The translations under genes and the position numbers were made by a program. Under the pieces are notes generated by a model, which did no database searches, was not told where the DNA came from, and saw only the letters and a list, made by a program, of their open reading frames with translations. A DNA stretch of 64,000 bases from Roseovarius confluentis (lineage in GTDB: Bacteria; Pseudomonadota; Alphaproteobacteria; Rhodobacterales; Rhodobacteraceae), in assembly GCF_002917925.1 (NCBI RefSeq), contig NZ_PPFE01000005.1, forward strand, positions 186,001 to 250,000, read 5' to 3'. This document shows positions 38,025-47,180 of this stretch, in pieces (position 1 is the stretch's first letter; each line of letters opens with the position of its first letter).

Positions 38025-38749
38025 ACAGGCAGGTCGCTATGGCGCTCGGGGATGAACAGCGCATAGGTCAGAAAGCCCCAGTAGTCGTTCCAAGCCACAT
38101 CTGTCACGGCGACGGTCACGGTGGGGAAATAGCGCCGGTCGAGCGTGTTCCTCCCGAAATACAGAACCTGGCCGCGCCACTTCTCTGCCATCTCGGGCGA
38201 GGCGCACCACAGGTGCAACGTGTCGCCGAGCGGCAGATCCAGCGACATGAGCACGTGCCCCTTGCGCGCCATCGCCGCCTCGATCGCGCGGACATGCCCG
38301 CCAAAGCCCTTGCGGAAGGCGCGCCATTGATCGTCGCTCGGTCCGGTTTCAGGATCTATTTCACCCGGAAACAGGGTCATGACATCCCTTTGCGGGTCGC
38401 CTGCGAAATCGGCCAGGCCCTGCTGTTCCAGCACCAGCGGCATCTCGTTGATGTATTTGTCCTCGATCCCGAGGATGTGACCGCGGGCGTCGAGCAGGCT
38501 GATGATCCCGTGCAGCGTGCGCTCTGCTGCCGGGGCGTCTTCGAGACCGTAGTACCCGATCGTCTCCAGCGTGGTGGGCGGCGTTTCAATCAGGTCGCGC
38601 GCGGTGGCCATGACCTGGGGATCATTCCCCGAGACGTCCCGCGCAAAATCGACGAAAAGCTGCGCCTGCTTTTCCGGTATCGGTTGGGCACAGACCGCAA
38701 GCGCCGACGAGACAAGCAACAGCGCGGCACATATCGCGCGCCGGATCAT
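38015..38749 (-). CDS. secreted protein of unknown function
   Basis: The 244-residue protein has a cleavable-looking signal peptide ([18 protein letters not shown], then VCAQ). The mature part is mixed alpha/beta and contains [20 protein letters not shown] and an aromatic-rich end ([15 protein letters not shown]). I recognise no motif and assign no function. The ATG overlaps the stop of the NDUFA9-like gene (ATGA), so the two form an operon and are translationally coupled. Its 3' end overlaps uppP by 10 nt. Confidence 0.78.
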   Translation of the reverse strand: MIRRAICAALLLVSSALAVCAQPIPEKQAQLFVDFARDVSGNDPQVMATARDLIETPPTTLETIGYYGLEDAPAAERTLHGIISLLDARGHILGIEDKYINEMPLVLEQQGLADFAGDPQRDVMTLFPGEIDPETGPSDDQWRAFRKGFGGHVRAIEAAMARKGHVLMSLDLPLGDTLHLWCASPEMAEKWRGQVLYFGRNTLDRRYFPTVTVAVTDVAWNDYWGFLTYALFIPERHSDLPVYE

Positions 38750-39729
38750 CCCTGGCGAAGGTTGCGCGCCGATTCCTTGATATCCGAATACTGGCCCGAC
38801 GGGCGGAACCGCCACAGGTAATCGGACAGAACCGCCTCCATCGCCGTGGGCCGGATGCCCAGCGCGGCAAATCCATTTGCGTCGTCCGCGACGACGTTGT
38901 CCCGTTTAAGGCTGGCGACCTGGTCGCGGGTGATTTGCGCCGGGATCAACCCGCCGCTGAGGAACTGGACCCCGTCCATCGCGGCGCCAAGGGGCCGCGC
39001 GATGGCGAAGGGGATGTTCATGATCAGACGGCGACGGCGGATCACCTCCAGCATCTGGTGCATCAGCTCGCGGAAGGTGTGCACGTCAGGTCCGCCCAGC
39101 TCGTAGATGCCGGGGGCGGCGTCGCCCGTGGCGCCCATCACCGCGGCCTCGGCGACGTTGTCGACATAGACCGGCTGGAACTTCGTGCTTGCGCCGACGA
39201 CGGGCAGGATCGGCGAGATCCGGGCCATGCCGGCGAAACGGTTAAAGAAGCTGTCCTCGGCGCCAAAAATCACCGAGGGACGCAGGATGACGGCGTCGGG
39301 CATATGTTCCAGTACGGCCTCTTCGCCCTTGGCCTTGGTCTGGGCGTAGATGCTGGGCGAGCCCGTGTCGGCGCCGATCGCCGAGATCTGCACCATGCGG
39401 CCGACGCCTGTCTCGGCGGCCATACGCGCCACGCGGCGCGCGCCTTCGACCTGAATGGCGTCGAAATTGTTCTTACCGCGCCGATCGAACGTGCCGACGC
39501 AGTTGATCACCGCATCCGCGCCGTGCATCACCGAGCGCACGCTGTCATCATCGCGCAGGTTGCACGCTACGGGCGCGACTTGGCCCACGACACCGTAGGG
39601 TTTGACGAAGATCGCCTCGTGTGGGCGGCGCACCGCGACCCGCACACGCCATCCCTTCTGCGCCATCCGCCGCGCGATATACCGCCCGACAAACCCCGAT
39701 CCGCCGTAAATGGTGACAAGCCTGGACAT
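38746..39729 (-). CDS. NAD(P)-binding protein, complex I NDUFA9-like / NmrA-type
   Basis: This is an atypical short-chain-dehydrogenase-fold protein of 327 residues with the Rossmann motif [20 protein letters not shown] at the start and [22 protein letters not shown] in the middle. Proteins of this type are NAD(P)H-binding and resemble NDUFA9, an accessory subunit of mitochondrial complex I; alphaproteobacterial members are common. The typical SDR YxxxK triad is reduced to [17 protein letters not shown] precedes the ATG at 39729. It is first of a two-gene operon with the secreted protein. A role in complex I assembly is suggested only by family. Confidence 0.84.
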   Translation of the reverse strand: MSRLVTIYGGSGFVGRYIARRMAQKGWRVRVAVRRPHEAIFVKPYGVVGQVAPVACNLRDDDSVRSVMHGADAVINCVGTFDRRGKNNFDAIQVEGARRVARMAAETGVGRMVQISAIGADTGSPSIYAQTKAKGEEAVLEHMPDAVILRPSVIFGAEDSFFNRFAGMARISPILPVVGASTKFQPVYVDNVAEAAVMGATGDAAPGIYELGGPDVHTFRELMHQMLEVIRRRRLIMNIPFAIARPLGAAMDGVQFLSGGLIPAQITRDQVASLKRDNVVADDANGFAALGIRPTAMEAVLSDYLWRFRPSGQYSDIKESARNLRQG

Positions 39730-39877
39730 GATTGGTGCTCCCGTCTGCGCCTTTGGGTTCCTTTCTACTAGACGTGATGGCCGAAATCGACAAGGCGAAT
39801 TGACCAATGCGAACTATCCGCACGAATCCACGTTGACATGACCCGGCGTGATGTCTAAATGCGCCTCCACGACACCT

Positions 39878-39963
39878 GCCCAGGTGGCGGAATGGTAGAC
39901 GCGCTAGCTTCAGGTGCTAGTGTCCGTATGGACGTGGAGGTTCGAGTCCTCTCCTGGGCACCA
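39878..39963 (+). tRNA. tRNA-Leu (anticodon CAG)
   Basis: The gene has 86 nt including the encoded CCA. The acceptor arms GCCCAGG (39878-39884) and CCTGGGC (39953-39959) pair perfectly. The anticodon stem CTAGC/GCTAG encloses loop TTCAGGT with anticodon CAG at 39911-39913. The long variable arm typical of leucine tRNAs and the T-loop TTCGAGTCC are present. It marks the left edge of the AT-richer accessory stretch. Confidence 0.95.
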
Positions 39964-40661
39964 TTCGTCAACCCCGAAATCCTTATTTTTCTGGTTTTGT
40001 TGGGTTCTGAGCGAATGGCGACCGAAAACTGCCCCACAAATCGCCACGCAAAATGGTTTCCGGCAGCCTCTTGCTGGCGCGGAAAGGGAAGCCACTCGCC
40101 ATTGCAGTTAAGGGACGGCCATATCCGGGGATTGTCCTATAGAGAAAACGCCGATTTGATATCTCGCTCAAGGTCGGTAAGCCTTGCGGCATGCCAGCTC
40201 AGACCGAGGTCGGCAAGCCCACCGAATTGGTACCGGAGATCCGACGCCGCTCCCCAAGTGAAGCTAAACAGACAACAAGAACCGCCACTGGAAAGAAACC
40301 CGGCGGAGATGAGGAATCACCTGCTTCTCATACTCAGGACACAGATACACAGCAGCCGAAGATGCTCTGAGGCGGCTTAAAAGAGCTGGCGTTCGAGTCA
40401 ACCAAGACCCGTACGGGATGTGTTGATAATCGCGATCAGGTAGGTCGCGATTATCAAGAACGCGTTCGTCCGCTTCAAGCCCAAACTGACCCGGGCGTGT
40501 CTTGTCCACGTCGCGCGCGCAGCGAGGTCCGCATCGACAAGGACGGCCCAAATTGGACATTCAAGATGAGTTCAGTCGCTGCAATGCGGCTTCTTTGAAG
40601 CGGACATCCGCATGCAATGCCAAATCAAACCCAGCCTGTGATTGATGACAACAACAGCCAA
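39964..40661. other. gene-poor stretch next to tRNA-Leu
   Basis: About 700 nt lack a convincing gene. There is one 59-codon open frame with an in-frame ATG (40191-40370, basic N-terminal half, ending in Asp/Thr/Gln-rich residues) whose origin I cannot name, and one strong hairpin (40423-40457). Composition is AT-richer than the left part of the window. I see neither an integrase nor a long direct repeat of the tRNA 3' end. Confidence 0.6.
40423..40457. repeat. 13-bp inverted repeat
   Basis: Perfect arms TTGATAATCGCGA (40423-40435) and TCGCGATTATCAA (40445-40457) flank a 9-nt loop. No gene borders it closely. It could be a relic recombination or replication site, a terminator of a lost gene, or part of a structured RNA. 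Confidence 0.65.
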
Positions 40662-42440
40662 TTACTTTTTTAACCATCGCTCGTGAAGGCCAGCGGCCTC
40701 GTTGCGATAGTAGTCAAGGACATGCTGCATGTTCTTTTGTTCTTTCTCGCTTGTGTGCGCAACCTGACGGGCATAGTGACGACGGCCGTCTTCCAGCCTT
40801 TTCATTATATATCTGGGTACATCTTCTTTCGTGGACCGTAGTTTTTGTATGTATACACCCGTCATAACATAAGGTCTGCGCGGATCTAACTTTCCATAGG
40901 TCTCAACCTGAGAAAGCCACAGAGCCTCTGGCAAGGGCTTGCCCCAATGCTTGTCCAAAATGAGGTTTGCAACGTTTTCCGCCTCAAAGGGTAAGACTGG
41001 GAAGAGAGTTCCTATGTACGCGCGTGCATTAGCGAATGTGAAGCGCGCCGCAAGCTCATGCCAAGAGACACATGCATTATTTATGATGATCGGGGTACTG
41101 CTACCAGCTATCGCAACGGGCATCGGAATGAAGTTATTGTCAAACATTGCCATGGCCGCCGATGACCGTACCCGGTCAAGCGTCTCTTTATGAATTGGCT
41201 CAAAGTCTTCTCTGCCCGACCATTCCGAATAGTCCTTGATTGCACTGCCGACGTAGAGATCGGCCTTTGCTACCGGATCGCTCCAATCGACCCCATCAAG
41301 GGAATGGAAGTAAGAAAATTGCACTACTTTGAGTAGATTGTCATCATCGGTACGACCGATACCGATGGCTATATCGACTTTCAACTGACGTTCGATCCCC
41401 TCGCTGTCCGTGAACTCGTAAGTCCATCGCCAGCCATCAGCATCGCCGCAATGCGTTGCGAATACGAGCAGATCATAGGGATAATGATCGACCATGTCTG
41501 TGATTCTTGTGACCTCTGCCGCTTTCCCACGATACGCCCGCACAAAAACGCGCTTTTTGGGCAAAGCCTTGGTGGCCGCATCGATCTCGGGAGCTGGTGT
41601 CTTCTCAGGGTCCACCAAGACTGCCACGTTCACCCCCCTACTGCGGGCCTGTTCAGCCGCAAAACCATTCACCAAGGACACACCACAATCCGGATATGTG
41701 AAGATATGCGTTGAAGGATGCGCCGGAAAACCTACCCCGAAAGGAAGCTGCTTAGTGAAAAATGAGAGCGAGGCACCCGACCCCAATTCAATATCGCCAC
41801 ATAGGTCGCGCAATTCACGCTGCAATTCGAGACGTTGCTGCCCATTTTCAGACGCATAAAACTGTTCAAGGATTTGCTCACTGACTTTAGGGTCGACCTT
41901 GGGGATAATTGTGAGCGAGGCACCAAGAGCATAAGCATAGTTGGCCGCATTCACTTCCGCAAGATCGTTTCCCGCTTCGCACACGACATGATGTCTGCTC
42001 TTTCCAACGACAGAGGCTGTCGTTGGCCCACCATTTTCAAACTCAATGAGACGCCCTTCATGGAGGGCTTGGAGAAGGCCAACACCAATATTCTCAAGCC
42101 CCCAGATAAGCCGTTTGTTGCCAACCATTGATTTCAAAGCGAAGCTTTCGACGTCTGAAGCGCCGCAAAGTCGAACAACTTTACTTGGGAGCAGATCGGT
42201 CATGGCCGTTAATTGAGCGTCCGACAGGCCAGTCAGAACAACACGATCTGCTTCTATCCGAGCTAGCGCATTGTTTCGCCGCAGGGCCTCTGCATTTGCG
42301 TCTGGCCGAGCCATTCTTGGCCCATCCATTACAGTCAGATAGTAAAACTTTCGAGCCATGGCGGAGCTAAAACGGGCGGCCAGATGAGGATCGTCTGAAA
42401 TAACAGCGGTCTTCAGAAGCTTTGGCACGCGTAGCGTCAT
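40662..42440 (-). CDS. stand-alone CHAT/caspase-like putative protease
   Basis: The protein has 592 residues from ATG 42440, preceded by GGGGGAGT. The C-terminal half has the layout of a CHAT (caspase-HetF) domain: the strand-His motif YDLLVFATHCGD with His330, then IIINNACVSWHELAARFTFA with Cys457, then ARAYIGTLFPV and GKPLPEALWLSQ, the usual CHAT tail. The His-Cys pair would be the catalytic dyad of clan CD proteases. The first 290 or so residues have no domain I recognise; CEAGNDLAEVNAANYAYALG looks like one helix of an alpha/beta fold. No signal peptide or membrane helix is seen. It sits alone in the island beyond tRNA-Leu. CHAT proteases elsewhere act in bacterial defence and cell death, so a defence role is plausible but inferred. 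Confidence 0.75.
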   Translation of the reverse strand: MTLRVPKLLKTAVISDDPHLAARFSSAMARKFYYLTVMDGPRMARPDANAEALRRNNALARIEADRVVLTGLSDAQLTAMTDLLPSKVVRLCGASDVESFALKSMVGNKRLIWGLENIGVGLLQALHEGRLIEFENGGPTTASVVGKSRHHVVCEAGNDLAEVNAANYAYALGASLTIIPKVDPKVSEQILEQFYASENGQQRLELQRELRDLCGDIELGSGASLSFFTKQLPFGVGFPAHPSTHIFTYPDCGVSLVNGFAAEQARSRGVNVAVLVDPEKTPAPEIDAATKALPKKRVFVRAYRGKAAEVTRITDMVDHYPYDLLVFATHCGDADGWRWTYEFTDSEGIERQLKVDIAIGIGRTDDDNLLKVVQFSYFHSLDGVDWSDPVAKADLYVGSAIKDYSEWSGREDFEPIHKETLDRVRSSAAMAMFDNNFIPMPVAIAGSSTPIIINNACVSWHELAARFTFANARAYIGTLFPVLPFEAENVANLILDKHWGKPLPEALWLSQVETYGKLDPRRPYVMTGVYIQKLRSTKEDVPRYIMKRLEDGRRHYARQVAHTSEKEQKNMQHVLDYYRNEAAGLHERWLKK

Positions 42441-43540
42441 GGACAGGATACTCCCCCGTACTTCATTAAAAATTTTGGTTCTGCAAAAGGCAAAAACCCT
42501 TAAACACAACAACACACACTGTCTTCACGCAGCAAGACTGATGCACATTTTGTGTCGTTCCATTAGACAATTCAACTGAAAGTCCGCTTCTTGAATGCGG
42601 ACGGGCTGCAGTCGCACCCGCAGAGAATGTCCGCTCCCCGCCCCTCTCCGCCAGATGCTTCATGTGCGAGAAGCAGTCTCTTGCGTATACAGCGAACGGC
42701 GGGAAGATCCGCACAGCTGACACCCGAGACCTTGAAACTGCCCCTCTGATTTCTGCGAGGGCAATAGCCTGTTAGAACCGTGTTACACTCCGGGTCAGGC
42801 GTGGTTCTTTAACGCATCTGGTAAGGGGATTGCGGATCGATGCCAGCCGTTTTTTGTCGCGATACCGGGTTTGATTGGAGCATCTCAGGGCATCCAAATC
42901 CTCGATGACGGTCAGGTGGCCACAGGGCCAGGCGTGGAGCGCTGGAATAGAGCGATGAGTTAGCCATTATTTCGGCATAAACAGTCTCCAGAAAATGAAA
43001 AATGCGGCAACCGCCAATCACAGACGGTCGCCGCTTTCATCATAGAAATCAGTTTTAAACACTCGTTACTGATAGACATCATTGCGTTCTGTCCGTGCGT
43101 TAAATGTGGCGCGATTGTGTCCGAAATTGGCCGTTCAGGGTTTTCTGCGAAACAACCCGTTTCGAAAAACGAACTGCAATGTAAGTCTTCGAACTTTGCT
43201 CCAATCGCATGTCACGCCTCGCGGTAGATTGCCGTCGTTATCCGCAATAGACGCTGGCTACAGCACGGGCCGGATCGAGGGTGCGAATGCATGCTTGGCG
43301 GAGTGCGCGAATTAATCCTTGTTTGCAGCGACAGAGCCACGTCTTCAGATGTGAAGGCAGAAAATCTAGAGCACTGGCATTCCTGAATAAGGTCCGGGCA
43401 GAAGTTTTTGCTGCTTTCTTTCCAACCAGCCGTCGCAATTTTATCCACTTCGCCTTATAGTTGTTTGGGGATGGCGTGATGCACGTAAAATGTATTCGAC
43501 CGCGCGCTGCGAAAAAAGTTTCTGCTTGTGGGAGGAGAAA
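42441..43540. other. 1.1-kb region without recognisable gene
   Basis: Short frames on both strands (up to about 125 codons) lack ribosome sites and family features. The first part upstream of the CHAT-like gene should hold its promoter; the last part holds that of the response regulator, whose ribosome site GGAGGAG is at 43531-43537. Otherwise I see nothing supportable. Confidence 0.55.
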
Positions 43541-44521
43541 ATGCACCTTCTGGCCGTAGATGACGAACCGGCAATCCTCCAGCTCATCGAGCTGTTGGTC
43601 CAGTTCAATGGAGAACACACGGTAACCACTGCAGAATGCGCAGTTGATGCACTTGACGTGCTAGCGCAGCCCGACGCTGAGCCAATTGACTGCTTCCTGG
43701 TGGATATTCAGATGCCCGGAACAGACGGTATTGAGCTTTGCAAGATCCTGCGAAGTCGGCATGATCACAAGAAGACGCCAGTCCTTATGCTGACGGCAAT
43801 GTCGGACAAGTCGTACATCGACCGAGCTTTTTCGGCTGGGGCCACTGACTACATCACCAAACCAATCGACATCGATGATCTGCTCGGGCGTATCAAACTG
43901 ATAGAAGAGATTGTCTTCAGTCGAAAGAAGCAAAACCAACAGCCAGATTTGAGTAACACAGGTGCGACCGAAACCGACGCGCCGCTGGCACTGCACGAAC
44001 CGTTCCACGTGCGCGATATAAACGGGATGATCGATTACCTGGCCCTTGAGAATTACATTTCCTTAATGGCACGCAAGAAGCTGTTCGGTTCAGCTGTGTT
44101 TGCATTCAGCATTCGCGACATCGAAGGCCTGTTCCGACAAACCTCGCGCTTCGAATACGAATGTCTCGTGGCGGATGTGGCCGAGGCCATCACATTGGGT
44201 CTCAGCGAACATCCACATTTAATATCGTATGCTGGGAACGGCACTTTTGTATGCATTGTTGAGGACGGATGGCAGCCGGATTCAGAAGCTCTGGCCGATA
44301 AGGTGAATATAGCCATTCACACCCTAGGACTCTATTTCAATGACGGCAGGCCGATGTCTGTCAAAGTGTCTGCTGGCGATGTCATACGCTTGGTTTGGAA
44401 AAGTGGCGACAGCGCAATAGATGCCCTGTCAGCCGCGCATCAAAGTGCCGAGAAAGAAAGTCGACGTTACGCAAAAGACCTCGAAAACTTCTGGGACGAT
44501 AAGGACATCGTATCACGCTGA
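43541..44521 (+). CDS. response regulator with degenerate GGDEF-like output domain
   Basis: The 326-residue protein has an N-terminal CheY-like receiver (about 1-120): MHLLAVDDEPAI gives the acidic pair, FLVDIQMPGTDGIEL the phospho-acceptor Asp, and DYITKPIDIDDLL the conserved Lys. After a polar linker, residues about 175-320 follow the length and order of a GGDEF domain. The signature position reads YAGNGTFVCIV instead of GGDEF, and the end (DALSAAHQSAEKESRRYA) imitates the GGDEF C-terminal helix. It is probably catalytically inactive and binds a partner or nucleotide. GGAGGAG sets the start. No kinase is adjacent. Confidence 0.78.
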   Translation: MHLLAVDDEPAILQLIELLVQFNGEHTVTTAECAVDALDVLAQPDAEPIDCFLVDIQMPGTDGIELCKILRSRHDHKKTPVLMLTAMSDKSYIDRAFSAGATDYITKPIDIDDLLGRIKLIEEIVFSRKKQNQQPDLSNTGATETDAPLALHEPFHVRDINGMIDYLALENYISLMARKKLFGSAVFAFSIRDIEGLFRQTSRFEYECLVADVAEAITLGLSEHPHLISYAGNGTFVCIVEDGWQPDSEALADKVNIAIHTLGLYFNDGRPMSVKVSAGDVIRLVWKSGDSAIDALSAAHQSAEKESRRYAKDLENFWDDKDIVSR

Positions 44522-44805
44522 CCGGGGCTATTCGCCCAGTCGGAAAAGAATGTTCCTGCCTGAGACGGCAATCGGTTTGACATGCCGGCAAAGGTCGCTC
44601 GAAGCTGGATGCTAGTATTGAAAGTACTTGGAGCGGTATCGGATTTATTGAAAATGCCCGCTCAACATTTCCGTTACTAATTTCAACGCAAAGCGTTATC
44701 GAATTGAGGAGTAATGGGGACAGAAGCCAAAAAAATCTCGGATTCGAAGCGACACCCTTACCCAAAAGTGAAGGTTTCGTACTTACATTTACTCACTTCG
44801 ACCCA

Positions 44806-44833
44806 TTGACACTGTATCATGTCATGATACATA
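44806..44833 (+). promoter_or_regulatory. higBA promoter with palindromic operator
   Basis: A -35 TTGACA (44806-44811) and a -10-like TACATA (44828-44833) have a 16-nt spacer. A perfect 9-bp inverted repeat TGTATCATG-T-CATGATACA (44813-44831) fills the spacer and overlaps the -10. This is the expected place for autorepression by the antitoxin or the toxin-antitoxin complex. The predicted transcription start falls at or next to the toxin ATG at 44841. Confidence 0.72.
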
Positions 44834-44840
44834 CTACGCA

Positions 44841-45122
44841 ATGATTCAGAGCACCAAGGGCAAATTGGCGGATAGGGCCGTTGCCGGGAAATACGGCAAA
44901 GGATGCCCTGCCAACCTTGTAAAGCGAACGATTGCTATGCTCGCCGCGATGGATGCTGCTTCGGTTCTTGAGGATCTCCGGTTCCCACCGGGTAATCACC
45001 TCGAAGAGCTAAAGGGTGACCGCGCTGGTCAGTACTCCGTTCGCATAAACGACCAGTGGCGCATCTGTTTCACCTGGACCGAGCTTGGTCCTGCTGACGT
45101 TGAGATAGTTGATTACCACTGA
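44841..45122 (+). CDS. higB: HigB/RelE-family toxin
   Basis: This small basic protein of 93 residues has the RelE-fold family ending NDQWRICFTWTELGPADVEIVDYH and the middle PGNHLEELKGDRAGQYSVRI, typical of HigB toxins that cut mRNA on the ribosome. It comes first in the operon with its antitoxin 12 nt downstream, the usual HigBA order. No ribosome site lies upstream of the ATG and the promoter -10 is only 7 nt away, so translation may be leaderless. Confidence 0.9.
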   Translation: MIQSTKGKLADRAVAGKYGKGCPANLVKRTIAMLAAMDAASVLEDLRFPPGNHLEELKGDRAGQYSVRINDQWRICFTWTELGPADVEIVDYH

Positions 45123-45134
45123 AAGGAGCCGACT

Positions 45135-45425
45135 ATGACCATGCTGCAAGTGCCGGTCCATCCCGGCGACGTGCTTAATGAGCTTTATCTGGAGCCGCTG
45201 AATATGAGCGCTCCTGCCCTCGCCAAGAAACTTGGAGTGCCTCGCACTCGTATTGAACGCGTATGCAAGGGTGAAGTTGCTCTCAGCGTTGATACGGCTT
45301 TTCGCCTGGCGAAGTTCTTTGGTACGACCCCAGAGTATTGGGTGAATATGCAAAAGAACTATGAACTGATTAGAGCTCGTAGTGAAATAGACGTCTCCAA
45401 CATCCAACCGTTGGAAGAGGCTTAA
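45135..45425 (+). CDS. higA: HigA-family antitoxin
   Basis: The 96-residue XRE-type helix-turn-helix protein begins HPGDVLNELYLEPLNMS, then PALAKKLGVPRTRIERVCKG (HTH), then FRLAKFFGTTPEYWVNMQ, all hallmark HigA sequence. GAAAGGAG precedes the ATG. It neutralises HigB and should repress the operon at the 44813-44831 palindrome. Confidence 0.93.
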   Translation: MTMLQVPVHPGDVLNELYLEPLNMSAPALAKKLGVPRTRIERVCKGEVALSVDTAFRLAKFFGTTPEYWVNMQKNYELIRARSEIDVSNIQPLEEA

Positions 45426-45523
45426 ACTTGCTGCGCCTCTGCCGTTACATCGATTGTAATGCGCTGTGCGCCAGCCTTGATGACCTCAACGCTGGCTAAT
45501 AATCTGTCGCTGGCGTCATCGAC

Positions 45524-45543
45524 AACTCCCCGGAAGGGGAGTT
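45524..45543. terminator. hairpin downstream of higBA
   Basis: Perfect 8-bp stem AACTCCCC / GGGGAGTT with loop GGAA lies about 100 nt after higA. There is no T-run, so termination is uncertain. The minus strand here keeps a short open frame (45422-45571) that may be a gene scrap. Confidence 0.4.
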
Positions 45544-45660
45544 CAAGCTGCCTGCGCGTAAATGGTAAGGATCACCACAAAACAGTCTGTGAATTGCCAC
45601 CAGAAGTGGCTTAACACCCTGCCACGAGCAAAAGCTTTAAGCTATTATTCCAAGGTCTGT

Positions 45661-45760
45661 TTGAGATGCCCCTAGTTTCCTGGACAGCTGCCTTGTTCAG
45701 TTTCTGCGGTCTGATCTCATCGTCAACGGGCGACAGCATGCCGTTGTTCGTATGTTTGCG
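45661..45760 (-). pseudogene. remnant of IS3-family transposase (OrfB C-terminus)
   Basis: The minus-strand frame reads RKHTNNGMLSPVDDEIRPQK and continues to a VQETRGIS-like end. This matches the C-terminal end of IS3-family OrfB (RRHT-NGMLSPV type), which I recognise by motif. No other part of the element or its inverted repeats is visible, so it is a short scrap. Confidence 0.6.
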
Positions 45761-46009
45761 CTACGGGTTAAAGCTTGGTCTGTAAGCTTTCCCTAACGTC
45801 ACGCGTGACCCAATTCGCAGAGGTTTGGTGATCGGGTTGCACTCCATACGCAAACCTGTTTCGTTCCGGCCATCGCTTGCCACACGCGCCATCTGGAATG
45901 CGGCCACCAATCGGTTTCCGCAGGCCCGACCTTTTTGCGTGGTGGCGTCCCGTTGGCGGTCAACGCCCTGACGGCGAAGCTCGCGAAGAAAAACTAAGGA
46001 GATGTCAGA

Positions 46010-46978
46010 ATGAAACGATTTTTGCTGGGAACCGCGTTCGCCGTAGCCACGCCCGTGGCTGCAGCCGCACAGGATTGCGGGGAGGTCTCGATCGCTGAAA
46101 TGAACTGGGCCTCGGCGCAGATCGTCGTCGCGGTCTCGGACTTCCTGCTGACACAGGGCTATTCCTGCGACGTAACCGTTGTTCCGTCGGACACCACACC
46201 GGCCGTCACCTCGCTTTCGGAGAATAACGAACCCGATGTCGTGCCCGAGATGTGGCCGAACTCGGCCGGCGACGCCTATGACAAACTCAAGGAAAACGGG
46301 CGCATTGTCGAGCTGACCAGCGTCCTGAACCCCGGCGGCGTCGAAGGTTGGTGGATCCCGACCTACCTTGCCGAAGAGCATCCTGAACTGACCACCATTG
46401 AGGGTGTGCTCGAAAACCCCGACCTCGTTGGCGGCATGTTCAACAACTGCCCCGATGGTTGGGGGTGCCGCACGGTCAGCGATAACCTGGCCCGTGCTTT
46501 CGATCTCGAAGGCAACGGCATCGAGGTGTTCAACCACGGTTCGGGCGAAACCCTCGCGACCTCGATGGCCTCGGCCTATGAAAGCGAAGAACCGTGGTTC
46601 GGCTACTACTGGGGTCCGACAACGCCGCTGGGCAAGTTCGACATGACCCGCGTGGAGCTGGGCGAGTATGACGAGGAAGCGCATTCCGCCAACCAGAACC
46701 CGGATAATCCGGATCCGCAGCCCTCGGAGTTTCCGACGGCGCCGATCCTGACGGTCGTCACCAAGGACTTTAACGACAACAACCCCGAGCTGGCGGAGTT
46801 CTTCAGCAAGGTGTCGTTCGAGACATCCGAGATGAGCCAACTCCTTGCCTGGCAGGACGAGAACAACGCCTCAACCGAAGAGGCTGCGGTCTACTACCTG
46901 CAAAACAACCAGGACACTTGGAGCGAGTGGCTGAACGAAGAGGCACGCGGGAACCTGTCCGAACTGCTCGAGCAGTAA
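46010..46978 (+). CDS. proX: glycine betaine/choline-type ABC transporter binding protein
   Basis: The 322-residue exported protein has signal peptide MKRFLLGTAFAVATPVAAAA. The mature part has the OpuAC/ProX layout: VSIAEMNWASAQIVVAVSDF, the tryptophan-bearing stretches VPEMWPNSAG and GVEGWWIPTYL that would form the cage for quaternary ammonium, and PWFGYYWGPTTPLGKFDM. GGAG lies just before the ATG. It is followed by a strong hairpin, then proW and proV. Likely ligands are glycine betaine, choline, carnitine or proline betaine; which one cannot be told. Confidence 0.9.
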   Translation: MKRFLLGTAFAVATPVAAAAQDCGEVSIAEMNWASAQIVVAVSDFLLTQGYSCDVTVVPSDTTPAVTSLSENNEPDVVPEMWPNSAGDAYDKLKENGRIVELTSVLNPGGVEGWWIPTYLAEEHPELTTIEGVLENPDLVGGMFNNCPDGWGCRTVSDNLARAFDLEGNGIEVFNHGSGETLATSMASAYESEEPWFGYYWGPTTPLGKFDMTRVELGEYDEEAHSANQNPDNPDPQPSEFPTAPILTVVTKDFNDNNPELAEFFSKVSFETSEMSQLLAWQDENNASTEEAAVYYLQNNQDTWSEWLNEEARGNLSELLEQ

Positions 46979-46995
46979 GCGCGGACGCGTGATGG

Positions 46996-47028
46996 TTCCG
47001 GCGGGAAGGGCACAGCTTCCCGCCGGAA
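46996..47028. promoter_or_regulatory. intercistronic hairpin after proX (partial terminator)
   Basis: Perfect 13-bp arms TTCCGGCGGGAAG / CTTCCCGCCGGAA with a 7-nt loop are followed by TTTGTCTTTT. It could terminate most transcripts after proX and let some continue into proW, 150 nt downstream. Confidence 0.7.
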
Positions 47029-47180
47029 TTTGTCTTTTCCAACATAGCTGCACCGCCCTGAGCGTCCGGGGCAGTTGTGCCACAATAACATGCGAAGGTT
47101 GCTAAAGGCCGGGCGTCTTCAAGGTTCGCCCCAGCCCAAAGACAATCGGACGGTCCGCTCGGGATCCGGGGAAGTGATAC

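Noticed and set aside
40391-40399. GTTCGAGTC repeat of the tRNA-Leu T-loop as an att site
   Set aside because: Only 9 nt match and the acceptor end is not repeated, so it is probably chance.
40264-40560. 98-codon minus-strand open frame after tRNA-Leu
   Set aside because: It has no ribosome site and no recognisable motif, and it overlaps the strong hairpin.
45422-45571. Short minus-strand frame after higA
   Set aside because: It reads smoothly but has no start and no recognisable family; at most a gene scrap.
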